From: Polaromonas sp.
GTDB lineage: Bacteria > Pseudomonadota > Gammaproteobacteria > Burkholderiales > Burkholderiaceae_C
DNA: 64,000 bases
Assembly (NCBI RefSeq): GCF_029945685.1
Contig: NZ_JAQSDA010000003.1
Span: forward strand, 62,001 to 126,000
Reading direction: 5' to 3'
Shown one piece after another: positions 44,455 through 52,768 of the stretch; within the stretch, counting starts at the first letter, position 1; every line of letters starts with the position of its first letter. A program made the translations under genes and the position numbers. The notes below the pieces were generated by a model that did no database searches, had not been told where the DNA came from, and worked only from the letters and a program-made list of their open reading frames with translations.

Positions 44455-45339
44455 CTAGGCCTCCTTGCCGAACAGGCCGGCGGGCCGGAACATCAGCACG
44501 ATGACCATGATGACAAACACCACGATGTTGGACGCTTCGGGGTAGAACACCCGGGTCAGCCCTTCGACGATGCCCAGGCCGAGACCGGTCAGGATGGAGC
44601 CCATGATGGAGCCCATGCCGCCGATCACGACCACGGCAAACACCACGATGATCAGGTTGGAGCCCATCAGCGGGTTGACCTGGATGATGGGCGCGGCCAG
44701 CACACCGGCCAGCGCGGCCAGCGCGGCGCCGGCGCCGTAGGTCAGCATCACCATCATGGGCACGTTGATGCCGAAAGCCTGCACCAGCGCGGCGTTTTCG
44801 GTGCCGGCGCGCAGGTAGGCGCCGAGCCGGGTGCGCTCGATCAGGTACCAGGTGCCCAGGCAGACCACCAGCGACACCAGCACCACCCAGGCGCGGTAGT
44901 TCGGCAGCACCATGAAGCCCAGGTTGGTCGCGCCCGAGAGCAGTTCAGGCACGTTGTAGGACTGGCCCGACGCGCCGTAGAGCTCGCGGAACACCCCCTC
45001 GAGAATCAGCGCCAGACCAAAGGTCAGCAGCAGGCCGTACAGCGGATCGAGCTTGTACAGGTGTTTGAGGAAAAGACGCTCGATGACCACGCCGAGCGCG
45101 CCCACCAGCAGCGGCGCCAGGATCAGCGCCCCCCAGTAATTGATGCCGAACTTGTCGAGCATGATCCAGGCGGCAAAGGCGCCCAGCATGTAGAGTGCGC
45201 CGTGCGCAAAATTGACCACGCCCAACAGGCCGAAGATCACCGCCAGCCCGAGGCTGAGCATGGCGTAAAACGCACCATTGACCAGGCCCAGCAGCAACTG
45301 GCCCAGAAAGGCTTGATGGGGAATACCGAAAATTTCCAT
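44455..45339 (-). CDS. livH: Branched-chain amino acid-type ABC permease LivH
   Basis: This 294-residue inner-membrane permease has family segments LLGLVNGAFYAMLSLGLAVIFGLLGVVNFAHGALYMLGAFAAW in outline, TFGLALILEGVFRELYG, RTRLGAYLRAGTENAALVQAFGINV, GVLAAPIIQVNPLMGSNLIIVVFAVVVIGGMGSIMGS. It pairs with LivM as the membrane core. It is separated from livK by a terminator-like hairpin and a 163-bp foldback, so its expression may be lower than that of livK. Confidence 0.93.
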   Translation of the reverse strand: MEIFGIPHQAFLGQLLLGLVNGAFYAMLSLGLAVIFGLLGVVNFAHGALYMLGAFAAWIMLDKFGINYWGALILAPLLVGALGVVIERLFLKHLYKLDPLYGLLLTFGLALILEGVFRELYGASGQSYNVPELLSGATNLGFMVLPNYRAWVVLVSLVVCLGTWYLIERTRLGAYLRAGTENAALVQAFGINVPMMVMLTYGAGAALAALAGVLAAPIIQVNPLMGSNLIIVVFAVVVIGGMGSIMGSILTGLGLGIVEGLTRVFYPEASNIVVFVIMVIVLMFRPAGLFGKEA

Positions 45340-45389
45340 GGAGACCCGTCAGTTCACGCTGTGAGAGTACAAACAATATCTAAGTAAAA

Positions 45390-45418
45390 AGTGGCCGACC
45401 GCGCTGCGACCGGCCACT
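45390..45418 (-). terminator. Intrinsic terminator-like hairpin between livK and livH
   Basis: On the minus strand AGTGGCCG pairs with CGGCCACT around a 13-nt loop and is followed by a TTTTTACTT tract. It lies about 175 nt after the livK stop and 50 nt before the livH start, so it could give partial termination and a livK-rich transcript pool. Confidence 0.65.
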
Positions 45419-45581
45419 AGTACCGCAACCCGGAAGTAGCGAAACAAAGTGAAAGTGATGACTTCGTGCCCGGGGCAAGGCGCAAGCCGCATCGAAGGCT
45501 GTTCGCCTTCGCAAGGACTGCAACGCCGCCCTGGGTGCGAAGGCGCGGTTTCATGTTTCGATATTTTCGGGTTGCGGTACT
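45419..45581. repeat. 163-bp foldback (near-palindromic) element
   Basis: The outer arms AGTACCGCAACCCG and CGGGTTGCGGTACT are perfect 14-bp inverted repeats; pairing continues with mismatches (GAAGTAGCGAAAC against ATCGAAAC-type sequence, TTCGTGCCCGGGGC against its partner) to an apex stem CGAAGGC-TGTTC-GCCTTCG at 45493-45511. The whole block would fold into one long hairpin in DNA or RNA. It starts 10 nt after the livK stop. Confidence 0.8.
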
Positions 45582-45591
45582 GAGAATCCGC

Positions 45592-46785
45592 TTACTTCTT
45601 GATCAGGGCGCACTTGGACTCGGCGACCGTGGTGAAGGCCTGGTCGCCAGGGATCTTGGCCACGGTTTTGTAGTAGTCCCATGGTGTGGTCGATTCCTTG
45701 GCCGACTTGACCTGGAACAGGTACATGTCGTGGATCATGCGGCCGTCGGCGCGGATCTGGCCCTTGTGGTAGAAGTCGTCGATCTTCATGCCCTTGAGCG
45801 TGGCCATGACCTTGTCGCCGTCCGTCGTGCCCGCAGCCTGAACGGCCTTCAGGTAATTCGTCGCGGCAGAGTAGTCGGCGGCCTGCAGGCTCGAAGGCAT
45901 GCGCTTGTACTTGTCGAAGAAGCGTTTGGCAAACTTGCGCGACGCATCGTCCTGGTTCCAGTACCAGCTGTCGGCCAGCTGCAGGCCTTCGGTGTTGGCC
46001 AGACCCAGGCTGTGCACGTCGTTGATGAACACCAGCAGGCCGGCCACTTTCATGGTCTTGTTGATGCCGAATTCCTTGGCGGCTTTCATGGCGTTGGTGA
46101 AGTCGCCGCCGGCATTGGCCAGCGCCAGCACCTGGGCCTTGGACGATTGCGCCTGCAGCAGGAAGGATGAGAAGTCGGAGGCATTGAGCGGGTGGCGCAC
46201 GGCGCCGGCCACGGTGCCGCCGTTGGCCTTGACCACGGTCGAGGCATCACCTTCGAGCGAGTAACCGAAAGCATAGTCAGCCGTCAGGAAGAACCAGTTC
46301 TTGGCACCGGACTTCACCAGCGCGCCGCCGGCCACCTTGGCCAGTGCCACGGTGTCGTAGGCGTAATGCACGGTGTAAGGCGAGCAGGCTTCATTGGTCA
46401 GGCGTGCCGAGCCGGGGCCGATGGCGATGAAGGGACGCTTTTTTTCCTCGGCGATCTTGGCCATGGCCAGTGCCGTGCCCGAATTGGTGCCGCCGATCAG
46501 CATGGACAGGCCATCCTTGTCCATCCACTCGCGCGCCTTGGAGCTCGCCACGTCTGCCTTGTTCTGGTGGTCGGCGGTCAGAACTTCGATGGGGCGGTTG
46601 AGCACCTTGCCGCCGAAATCCTGCGCGGCCCACTTGACCATTTCACCGCCGGCCGGGCCGTCGATGTCGGCATACAGGCTGGACATGTCGGTGATGAAGC
46701 CGATCTTGACGGGGCCGGTGTTCTGCGCGGAGGCGGCGGCGGCAAAGCCGATAGCCAGTGCGGCGACGAGGGTTTTGAGTTTCAT
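45592..46785 (-). CDS. livK: Periplasmic substrate-binding protein, LivK-type
   Basis: This 397-residue periplasmic binding protein of the leucine/isoleucine/valine family has a signal peptide MKLKTLVAALAIGFAAAASA. Mature motifs are VKIGFITDMSSLYADIDGPAGGEMVKWAAQDFGG in outline, AKIAEEKKRPFIAIGPGSARLTNEACSPYTVHYAYDT, and the C-terminal KGQIRADGRMIHDMYLFQVK. The ADHQNKADV region fits the ligand cleft of amide and branched-chain binding members. It follows livF by 70 nt. The AGGAGA-type ribosome site is clear. Confidence 0.92.
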   Translation of the reverse strand: MKLKTLVAALAIGFAAAASAQNTGPVKIGFITDMSSLYADIDGPAGGEMVKWAAQDFGGKVLNRPIEVLTADHQNKADVASSKAREWMDKDGLSMLIGGTNSGTALAMAKIAEEKKRPFIAIGPGSARLTNEACSPYTVHYAYDTVALAKVAGGALVKSGAKNWFFLTADYAFGYSLEGDASTVVKANGGTVAGAVRHPLNASDFSSFLLQAQSSKAQVLALANAGGDFTNAMKAAKEFGINKTMKVAGLLVFINDVHSLGLANTEGLQLADSWYWNQDDASRKFAKRFFDKYKRMPSSLQAADYSAATNYLKAVQAAGTTDGDKVMATLKGMKIDDFYHKGQIRADGRMIHDMYLFQVKSAKESTTPWDYYKTVAKIPGDQAFTTVAESKCALIKK

Positions 46786-46855
46786 GGAGTCTCCTTGGGT
46801 TGTGGTCGAAAGCGAAAAAAAAGGGAAAAGCGAAATAGGCCGGGCAGGACGACGC

Positions 46856-47560
46856 TCAGACGCCGAGATATTCCTGCAGCATGCCCATGTTCTGGGTCAG
46901 CTCGTTCTGCGCAAACTGTTTCACGATGGTGCCGTGCTCCATCACGTAAAAGCGGTCGGCCAGCGGCGCGGCGAAGCGGAAGTTCTGCTCGACCAGCACG
47001 ATGGTGTAACCCTTGGCCTTGAGCGTGAGAATCATCTCGGCGAGCTTTTGCACGATGACGGGCGCCAGGCCTTCGGAGATTTCATCGAGCAGCAGCAGGC
47101 GCGCGCCGGTGCGCAGGATGCGTGCCACGGCCAGCATCTGCTGCTCGCCGCCCGACAGGCGCGTGCCGGGGCTGGACGCGCGCTCTTTCAGGTTGGGGAA
47201 CATGGCGTAGATTTCCTCGATGCTCATGCCGCCCGGTGCCAGTGTGGGCGGCAGCATCAGGTTTTCCTCGGCCGTCAGGCTGGCGAAGATGCCGCGTTCT
47301 TCAGGGCAGTAACCCACGCCCATGTGCGCCACCTTGTGCGGCGCCAGTTTGATGGTTTCTTCACCATTGATGCGGATCGAGCCCTTGCGCGAACCGGTCA
47401 GGCCGACAATGGCGCGCATCGTCGTGGTGCGACCGGCGCCGTTGCGGCCCAGCAGCGTCACCACCTCGCCCTCGTGCACGGTCAGGTTCACGCCATGCAG
47501 AATGTGCGACTCGCCATACCAGGCGTGCAGGTTCTCGATTTTCAGGAGTTCCTTGGACAT
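46856..47560 (-). CDS. livF: ABC transporter ATPase LivF
   Basis: This 234-residue ATPase has Walker A GRNGAGRTT, in which the usual lysine before the threonine is replaced by arginine, then VGYCPEERGIFASLTAEENL, signature LSGGEQQMLAVARIL, Walker B LLLLDEISEGLAP and VLVEQNFRFA. The Lys-to-Arg change in Walker A is worth noting because the lysine contacts the ATP phosphates; sequence was read as CGCCGTTGCGGCC... on the opposite strand, so a base error is possible. It follows livG with a TGATG overlap. Confidence 0.92.
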   Translation of the reverse strand: MSKELLKIENLHAWYGESHILHGVNLTVHEGEVVTLLGRNGAGRTTTMRAIVGLTGSRKGSIRINGEETIKLAPHKVAHMGVGYCPEERGIFASLTAEENLMLPPTLAPGGMSIEEIYAMFPNLKERASSPGTRLSGGEQQMLAVARILRTGARLLLLDEISEGLAPVIVQKLAEMILTLKAKGYTIVLVEQNFRFAAPLADRFYVMEHGTIVKQFAQNELTQNMGMLQEYLGV

Positions 47561-48333
47561 CAGTGGGCTCCCTGCAGTTCGGTATTGGCGGTGCCCATGT
47601 AGGCCTCGATCACCAGCGGGTTTTTCGACACTTCGTCGTACGGGCCGTCGGCAATGATGGCGCCGCGCTGCAGCACCGTGATGCGGTCGGCAATCGAAGA
47701 CACCACGTTCATGTTGTGCTCCACCATCAGGATGGTGCGGCCGGCGGAGACCTTCTTGATCAGCTGGGTCACGCGGTCCACGTCTTCGTGGCCCATGCCC
47801 TGTGTCGGTTCGTCCAGCAGCATCAGCTCGGGCTCGAGCGCCAGCGTGGTGGCCAGTTCCAGCGCGCGTTTGCGGCCGTAAGGCAGGTTGACGGTCAGCT
47901 CGTCGGCGAAATCCTGCAGGTCCACCTCGGCCAGCAACTGGCGGGCGCGTTCATGCAGGGGAAACAGCGTGCTCTCGGCTTTCCAGAAATGAAACGAGGT
48001 GCCAAGATTGCGCTGCAGCGCCGCGCGCACGTTTTCCAGCACGGTCATGTGCGGAAACACCGCCGAGATCTGGAAGGAACGGACAATGCCGCGCCTTGCC
48101 GTCTGTGCCGGCTTTTCGGTCGTGATGTCCTTGCCGTTGAACAGGATGGTGCCGGTGGTCGGGTGCAGGAATTTGGTCAGCAGGTTGAAGAAAGTGGTTT
48201 TGCCCGCGCCATTGGGGCCGATCAGCGCGTGGATATGGCCGCGCTGGACTTTCAGGTCCACCTGGTTGACGGCCACGAATCCCTTGAATTCCTTGGTCAA
48301 CCCACGCGTTTCAAGAATGAACTCCGCTGACAA
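47560..48333 (-). CDS. livG: ABC transporter ATPase LivG
   Basis: This 257-residue ATPase has Walker A GPNGAGKTT, FNLLTKFLHPTTG, IVRSFQISAVFPHMTVLENV, LPYGRKRALELATTLALEPELMLLDEPTQGMGHED (the LivG-type signature lacks the usual LSGGQ and here reads NLPYGRKRALE) and MVEHNMNVV. It is the first gene of the livGFKHM operon. A long leader of about 250 nt ahead of it contains a motif resembling a LuxR/NarL-type response-regulator site. Confidence 0.93.
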   Translation of the reverse strand: MSAEFILETRGLTKEFKGFVAVNQVDLKVQRGHIHALIGPNGAGKTTFFNLLTKFLHPTTGTILFNGKDITTEKPAQTARRGIVRSFQISAVFPHMTVLENVRAALQRNLGTSFHFWKAESTLFPLHERARQLLAEVDLQDFADELTVNLPYGRKRALELATTLALEPELMLLDEPTQGMGHEDVDRVTQLIKKVSAGRTILMVEHNMNVVSSIADRITVLQRGAIIADGPYDEVSKNPLVIEAYMGTANTELQGAH

Positions 48334-48432
48334 ATTGCTCTCCGGCTACAGACATTGAAATGGCGGGCGCACGGGCCCGTCACAGAGAACTGCATGCTAA
48401 CGAGTCGCGTTGTGGCGCGTGAGCGGGTTAGG

Positions 48433-48450
48433 ACTTAGGTAGTTTTACGT
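48433..48450 (-). promoter_or_regulatory. Possible LuxR/NarL-type regulator site upstream of livG
   Basis: On the minus strand ACGTAAAACTACCTAAGT contains two TACNTAA-like direct half-sites spaced like heptamers of NarL/FixJ-family regulators. It lies about 100 nt before the livG start. I recall similar sequences ahead of transporter genes in related bacteria but cannot verify this here. Confidence 0.3.
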
Positions 48451-48585
48451 GCCGGCCTGCCGGAGGAAAAACACCCAGGGCAAGCCGCCTCGGGCCTGGG
48501 GCGAGCCCGCAGCTGTGTCAGGGTTTTGTCAGAAAAAGAGAACGCGGCGCGCCAACCGGTTTTCTGCAGAACGGGTGTCGGTTTT

Positions 48586-49350
48586 TCAGCGTGCGTGGGT
48601 CACGCCGCCGTCAACCACCAGTGTGGAGCCGACCACGTAGTCGCCGGCGCGCGAGGCCAGGTAGATGGCGGCGCCGGCCATGTCGGCGTCCTGCCCGACA
48701 CGCCCGGCCGGGATTCGCGCGGCGACCGCTTCGCCATGGTCACGGGCGTCCTTGTTCATGTCCGAGGCGAAGGCGCCGGGGGCGATCGCGCTGACCACGA
48801 TGTTGTCCTGGATCAGGCGCAAGGCCATGCGCCGGGTCAGCTGGATCAGGCCGGCCTTGCTCGCCGCATAGGAATAGGTTTCCATGGGGTTGACGGAAAT
48901 GCCGTCGATGGAGGCAATGTTGATCACCTTGGCGGGACGCCGCTCGCCGGACTTGCGCAAGGCGCTGATCAGTGCCTGCGTCAGGAAAAAGGGCGTCTTG
49001 AGGTTCAGGTCCATCACCTTGTCCCAGCCGCTTTCCGGAAACTCGTCAAACGGGGCACCCCAGGCAGCGCCGGCGTTGTTGACCAGGATGTCGAGCTGCG
49101 GCTCGAGCGCACCGTACGCCGCGGCCAGGCCCCTGGCCCCTTCGAGTGTCGAGACATCGGCAGGCAGCGACACGCAGTGCCCCAGGCTGGCCAGTTCTTT
49201 GGCGGTCTGGTCGCAGGCCGCGGCCTTGCGAGCCGAGATGTAGACCCGCGCACCCTGGGCCAGGAAGCCGGCGGCAATCATGCGGCCGATGCCGCGTGAA
49301 CCGCCGGTGATCAGCGCCGTGCGGCCCTGCAGGGAAAAAAGATCGTTCAT
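48586..49350 (-). CDS. SDR family oxidoreductase, RhlG/FabG-like
   Basis: This 254-residue SDR has the NADP motif TGGSRGIGRMIAAGF with an arginine cluster (SARKAAACDQT) that favours NADPH, LVNNAGAAWGAPF, INIASIDGIS and the catalytic YSYAASKAGL. The RhlG-like wording (VYISARKA, SLPADVST) is seen in 3-oxoacyl reductases. It is 250 nt upstream of livG on the same strand, so it may be a separate unit. Substrate is unknown. Confidence 0.87.
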   Translation of the reverse strand: MNDLFSLQGRTALITGGSRGIGRMIAAGFLAQGARVYISARKAAACDQTAKELASLGHCVSLPADVSTLEGARGLAAAYGALEPQLDILVNNAGAAWGAPFDEFPESGWDKVMDLNLKTPFFLTQALISALRKSGERRPAKVINIASIDGISVNPMETYSYAASKAGLIQLTRRMALRLIQDNIVVSAIAPGAFASDMNKDARDHGEAVAARIPAGRVGQDADMAGAAIYLASRAGDYVVGSTLVVDGGVTHAR

Positions 49351-49680
49351 GGTGGACTCCTGGCTGGGGGGATGGGGGAGGGAAAGGCTTGCCGGGCAGC
49401 TTATCGCCAGTGCGGCGGCGAAGGCGTCACCTGCGTGTCTGCGCTGCGCGGGGACAGGACACTTGGCGCTTGTTTTTCATGACAAAAACGGCCACAGCCC
49501 TTGATTGACAGGCGCCAACAGCTATCAAAAGAGGAGTATCTGAAGTCCCGGTCCGGGGCCTGGCATCCGTGCCGGACCGGCCCGGGCAGCGGGAGTCCGG
49601 GTAACAAGCAGGGACTTTCCTGCGGGCAGGCGCTGGCCGGGGGTAAGGTGGAGGACTCAGCCACCTGCCAAGGAGACCTC
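49351..49680. other. Intergenic region with repeat copy and stem-loop, no gene
   Basis: This 330-nt gap between divergent SDR and DUF6139 genes holds a short-repeat copy (49479-49532) and a perfect 9-bp inverted repeat CCGGTCCGG/CCGGACCGG at 49548-49580. No further gene or RNA is apparent. An AAGGAG ribosome site directly precedes the DUF6139 start. Confidence 0.55.
49479..49532 (+). repeat. Short dispersed repeat, copy 5
   Basis: The block ATGACAAAAACGGCCACAGC, CCTTGATTGACAGGCGCC, AACAGCTATCAAAAG aligns with copies 1 and 2 across about 50 nt. The closing arm of the terminal hairpin is degraded. Confidence 0.65.
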
Positions 49681-49917
49681 ATGCGTGTCGACATTTACCG
49701 CCGGGCCGAAGCCAATCGCCAGTTTTCCTACCTCGCTGTGCCCGAAGGGCGGCTGATTCCCGAGGAGGCCACGAACAGCGATTGGGAGACTGAAGCCCGG
49801 GCGGTGGAAATGGGTGCCAGCGCCGAGAAGATCAGCCAGTACGCGATTCCCCGCCCCGAGCAGCAAATTGCCGAAAAAGGATATGCCATCACCAGCGTGA
49901 ACGGCGCCGGTCACTGA
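49681..49917 (+). CDS. DUF6139-type small conserved protein
   Basis: This 78-residue protein begins MRVDIYRRAEANRQFSYLAV and has PEGRLIPEEATNSDWETEARAV and EKGYAITSVNGAGH. I recognise the pattern as a small conserved family of Burkholderiales (DUF6139), with no known function. AAGGAG stands 6 nt before the ATG. It converges with the RhlE-like helicase gene, 6 nt apart at their ends. Confidence 0.7.
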   Translation: MRVDIYRRAEANRQFSYLAVPEGRLIPEEATNSDWETEARAVEMGASAEKISQYAIPRPEQQIAEKGYAITSVNGAGH

Positions 49918-49923
49918 AACCGC

Positions 49924-51174
49924 CTAGCCTGCGCGCGCTGCCGCAGCCCGGAGTTTGTCTTTCTTGCTGGGGCGTTTGCCCTTGATGCCGCCCGTCGCAG
50001 GCGAGCTGCCGGCCTCGTCAGTTGACGGTTCCGTCGGTACCGGTTCAAAACCTTCGATCTGCTCTAGCGGCAGGCTCAGCCGCTGGCGTTTTTCGATCAG
50101 GCGCCAGTGGGCAAGCGTGTCCGCGCTGACAAAACTCAGGGCGACGCCGCTTTCTCCGGCGCGGCCGGTGCGGCCGATGCGGTGGATGTATTCCACCGCC
50201 GAGCGCGGCAGGTCATAGTTCACCACCACCGGCAACTGCGCAATGTCCAGGCCGCGGGCCGCGACATCGGTGGCGATCACCACCTTGAGTCGCGAGGCCT
50301 TGAAGTCGGCCAGCACCTGCGTGCGTTTGCCCTGGCTCAGTTCACCGTGGAAAGGCTCGGCGTTGATCCGGGCCTTGCGCAGCTTGTCGGCGACCATTTC
50401 AGCCGCATGTTTGGTGGCCACGAAGACCAGCACGCGGCGCCAGCCGTTGGTCTGAATCAGGTGGCGCAGCAGCTGGGTGCGCCGGCCGGCGTCCACGGCC
50501 ATGGCCCGCTGCACGATGTCGGGTGCCTGCTCCGGCCCGGCCAGCACGTCGATGCGGACCGGCTCGCGCAGCAGCTTCTGCGCCAGGGCCAACACGGCGG
50601 GCGGCAGGGTGGCCGAGAAAAACAGGTTCTGGCGCTGCGGCGCGAGCAGGGCGAGGACGCGCCCGAGTTCGTCCGCAAAACCGAGCTCGAAAAGGCGGTC
50701 GGCCTCATCAAGCACCAGCAGGCGGACGCTGGACAACACCACGGCGTTGTGGTCCACCAGGTCCAGCAGACGGCCGGGGGTGGCGACCACGATGTCGGCT
50801 CCGCCGCGCAGGTTCATCATCTGCGGGTTGATGGACACGCCGCCAAACACAGTCGCCACCTTCAGCGCCTGGGGCAGTTGCTGCGCCAGGCTGCGGACGG
50901 TCTCGCCGACTTGCGCCGCAAGTTCGCGTGTCGGCACCAGGACCAGCGCACGTACCCTGCGCGGCTTCTCGTGGGGGCCGGTCAGCAGTTGCTGCAGCAG
51001 CGGAAGCACAAAGGCTGCAGTTTTGCCGGAGCCGGTCTGGGCCGATCCGAGGACATCGCGTCCCTGCAGCACTGCCGGAATTGTTTCTGCTTGTATGGCG
51101 GTGGGTGCGAGATAGCCGCGCAGGCCGACGGCGCGCAGCAGGGGAGGGGATAAACCCAGGGAAGAGAAGGGCAT
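49924..51174 (-). CDS. DEAD-box RNA helicase, RhlE-like
   Basis: This 416-residue DEAD-box helicase has Q-motif PTAIQAETIPAVLQG, AQTGSGKT, PTRELAAQ, VATPGRLLDL, LDEADRLFELG, FSATLP, FVATKHAAEMVADKL, ATDVAARGLDIAQLP and HRIGRTGRAGESG. The C-terminal 55 residues are basic and disordered (GGIKGKRPSKKDKLRAAAARAG), as in RhlE proteins. It probably acts in ribosome assembly or RNA decay. The inner ATG of MPFSSLGLSPP fits family start better than an upstream one. Confidence 0.9.
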   Translation of the reverse strand: MPFSSLGLSPPLLRAVGLRGYLAPTAIQAETIPAVLQGRDVLGSAQTGSGKTAAFVLPLLQQLLTGPHEKPRRVRALVLVPTRELAAQVGETVRSLAQQLPQALKVATVFGGVSINPQMMNLRGGADIVVATPGRLLDLVDHNAVVLSSVRLLVLDEADRLFELGFADELGRVLALLAPQRQNLFFSATLPPAVLALAQKLLREPVRIDVLAGPEQAPDIVQRAMAVDAGRRTQLLRHLIQTNGWRRVLVFVATKHAAEMVADKLRKARINAEPFHGELSQGKRTQVLADFKASRLKVVIATDVAARGLDIAQLPVVVNYDLPRSAVEYIHRIGRTGRAGESGVALSFVSADTLAHWRLIEKRQRLSLPLEQIEGFEPVPTEPSTDEAGSSPATGGIKGKRPSKKDKLRAAAARAG

Positions 51175-51313
51175 GAGCGGCTTTGTGACGGGGGCGATGG
51201 CTCGGGCTAGCCTCACCGCAAGGGTCCAGTTTAAGCTGCCCCAGGTCGCATAATCGAAGGCTTGAGACTCAGGTCCGCCAGGACAGGGTCATCGATCGAC
51301 ATCAGAGGCCGCC

Positions 51314-51661
51314 GTGAAAAAGACATTTCAGTTGAATATCGAAGGAAAAAACCGCGATCGTGTGCTGGACGCCGTCAAGCATGACATTCGCAAATACGTC
51401 AAAAGGCAGCGCCGGGTACCTTTGCCGGAAGGTGTGGATTTCTGGGACTTCGACTGCCGCTTTGGCCCCACCCAGGAGACTGCCACGGTGGTGCATTTCG
51501 CAACCATCTTTCCGCTGGTGGATGGCGCCGCGAAAGAGGGCGCCGATACCTTCTACCTGGAATTGCTGGCCAAAGAGGGCCGGCGTACGCACCGACCCCG
51601 CCCGCTGGGGGTCGATGATGGAAGCGGTGTGACTGCGCAGGACGCCGAATCCGGCGAATGA
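51314..51661 (+). CDS. DUF6172-type conserved protein
   Basis: This 115-residue protein is rich in basic residues at its start (MKKTFQLNIEGKNRDRVLDA, VKHDIRKYVKRQRRVPLPEG), followed by VDFWDFDCRFG and ADTFYLELLAKEGRR. I recognise it as a conserved Burkholderiales family of unknown function (DUF6172). Its stop overlaps the next small gene by 4 nt, so both are cotranscribed. Confidence 0.7.
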   Translation: MKKTFQLNIEGKNRDRVLDAVKHDIRKYVKRQRRVPLPEGVDFWDFDCRFGPTQETATVVHFATIFPLVDGAAKEGADTFYLELLAKEGRRTHRPRPLGVDDGSGVTAQDAESGE

Positions 51662-51963
51662 GGCTGCAGTTTCTCGTTTTCGACCACAGCGAAGACCCAC
51701 AGGGAGGCGGCAGCTTTGACGCCATGGCCTCGGTGCGTCAGCCGCAGCTTGTTGCGTTGCGCGCCGAAATTGCCGAGGTGGTGGACTGGGCCGAAACCGT
51801 GTTCGCCGGACAGCGCGCGCCGCTGGACGAGGGAGGAGAGTGGGATATGGACTTGCAGGAGCAGACCGATGCGGCTTCTCCGCTGTGGCATGTGCTGACT
51901 TTGTCCATCAGCGGCAGCGCGCTCTTTTGCGCCGCGTTCATCCAGCGCTTTGGGTTGGACTAG
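51658..51963 (+). CDS. Hypothetical protein, 101 residues
   Basis: I do not recognise this protein. It opens [26 protein letters not shown] and is acidic around [14 protein letters not shown] and [12 protein letters not shown]; no membrane segment or cysteine motif is clear. It overlaps the DUF6172 gene by 4 nt (ATGA), which supports it being translated. Partner function with the DUF6172 protein is plausible. Confidence 0.6.
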   Translation: MRLQFLVFDHSEDPQGGGSFDAMASVRQPQLVALRAEIAEVVDWAETVFAGQRAPLDEGGEWDMDLQEQTDAASPLWHVLTLSISGSALFCAAFIQRFGLD

Positions 51964-52148
51964 TCCTGCAGCACGGAAGTAGCGAGGGCGCTGGTTCTGC
52001 TGCCAACTGCGAACGACTGTTTATGGCGTGCGCGATAACTTGCCCAGGTCGACGACCTACTTCCACATGGCGAAAAAGCCTACGCCACCGTGTAAGAAAA
52101 AGTGACAAGCTGTCTATTGAGCCGATCACGGCTTCAAGGAAACACGCC

Positions 52149-52679
52149 ATGACATATTTTTCATCCAAAACCCGCCTCGTGACATTGGCCATCGCCACCC
52201 TTTTACTTGCGGGGCCCGCATTGTCAAAGGGAAAGGACGATGACGACAACCATGGAAAAGGCAACGGCAAACACGCCCAGAAGTTTGAGGAAAAAGAGCA
52301 AAAACGCGAATCCAAGGAGCAGGATAAGGCCGCGAAGCGGGAGCGTAAAGAAATTCAACCGGGCAGCTATTTCAACGATCAGCAGCGTACGGTTGTGCGT
52401 CAGTACTACGTGCAAAATTACTCAAACGGCAAAAAATGCCCTCCAGGGCTGGCCAAGAAGAACAATGGCTGCATGCCCCCAGGCCAGACGCGCAACTGGG
52501 CTGTTGGCCAACCGATCCCGCGAGGCGTCACGATCTATTCCGTGCCTCAACCCGTCATTGTGCAGCTACCGCCCGCACCTTACGGCTACCGCTATGCGCG
52601 CATTGGCGGCGACATCGTATTGGTACAGCAACAAAACAACCTGATTGTGGACATTATTCAGGGTCTGCTGGGTGGCTGA
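52149..52679 (+). CDS. Secreted CigR/RcnB-like protein
   Basis: This 176-residue exported protein has a signal peptide ([19 protein letters not shown]) followed by a highly charged linker ([15 protein letters not shown], then [20 protein letters not shown]). The C-terminal domain has [60 protein letters not shown] and a final hydrophobic stretch, the pattern of RcnB/CigR-type periplasmic proteins, some linked to metal or virulence control. Function here is unknown. It has no evident operon partners. Confidence 0.75.
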   Translation: MTYFSSKTRLVTLAIATLLLAGPALSKGKDDDDNHGKGNGKHAQKFEEKEQKRESKEQDKAAKRERKEIQPGSYFNDQQRTVVRQYYVQNYSNGKKCPPGLAKKNNGCMPPGQTRNWAVGQPIPRGVTIYSVPQPVIVQLPPAPYGYRYARIGGDIVLVQQQNNLIVDIIQGLLGG

Positions 52680-52768
52680 TGCAGGGAGATAGCCGGGTAG
52701 TCATGGTGATCCAGGCATGACAACCCGGGCCACATTCCAGGAACCGGGCCTATTGGTCTTCGCGCGCC

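Noticed and set aside
43351-48333. The livGFKHM operon as part of the pyridone system
   Set aside because: It lies 5 kb away behind unrelated genes, lacks the AAATGT-N10-ACATT operators, and the right-hand cluster has its own binding protein and permease.
51964-52010. CGGAAGTAGCGA match to the 163-bp foldback arm near 51972
   Set aside because: Only 12 nt match and no inverted partner follows, so it is probably chance.
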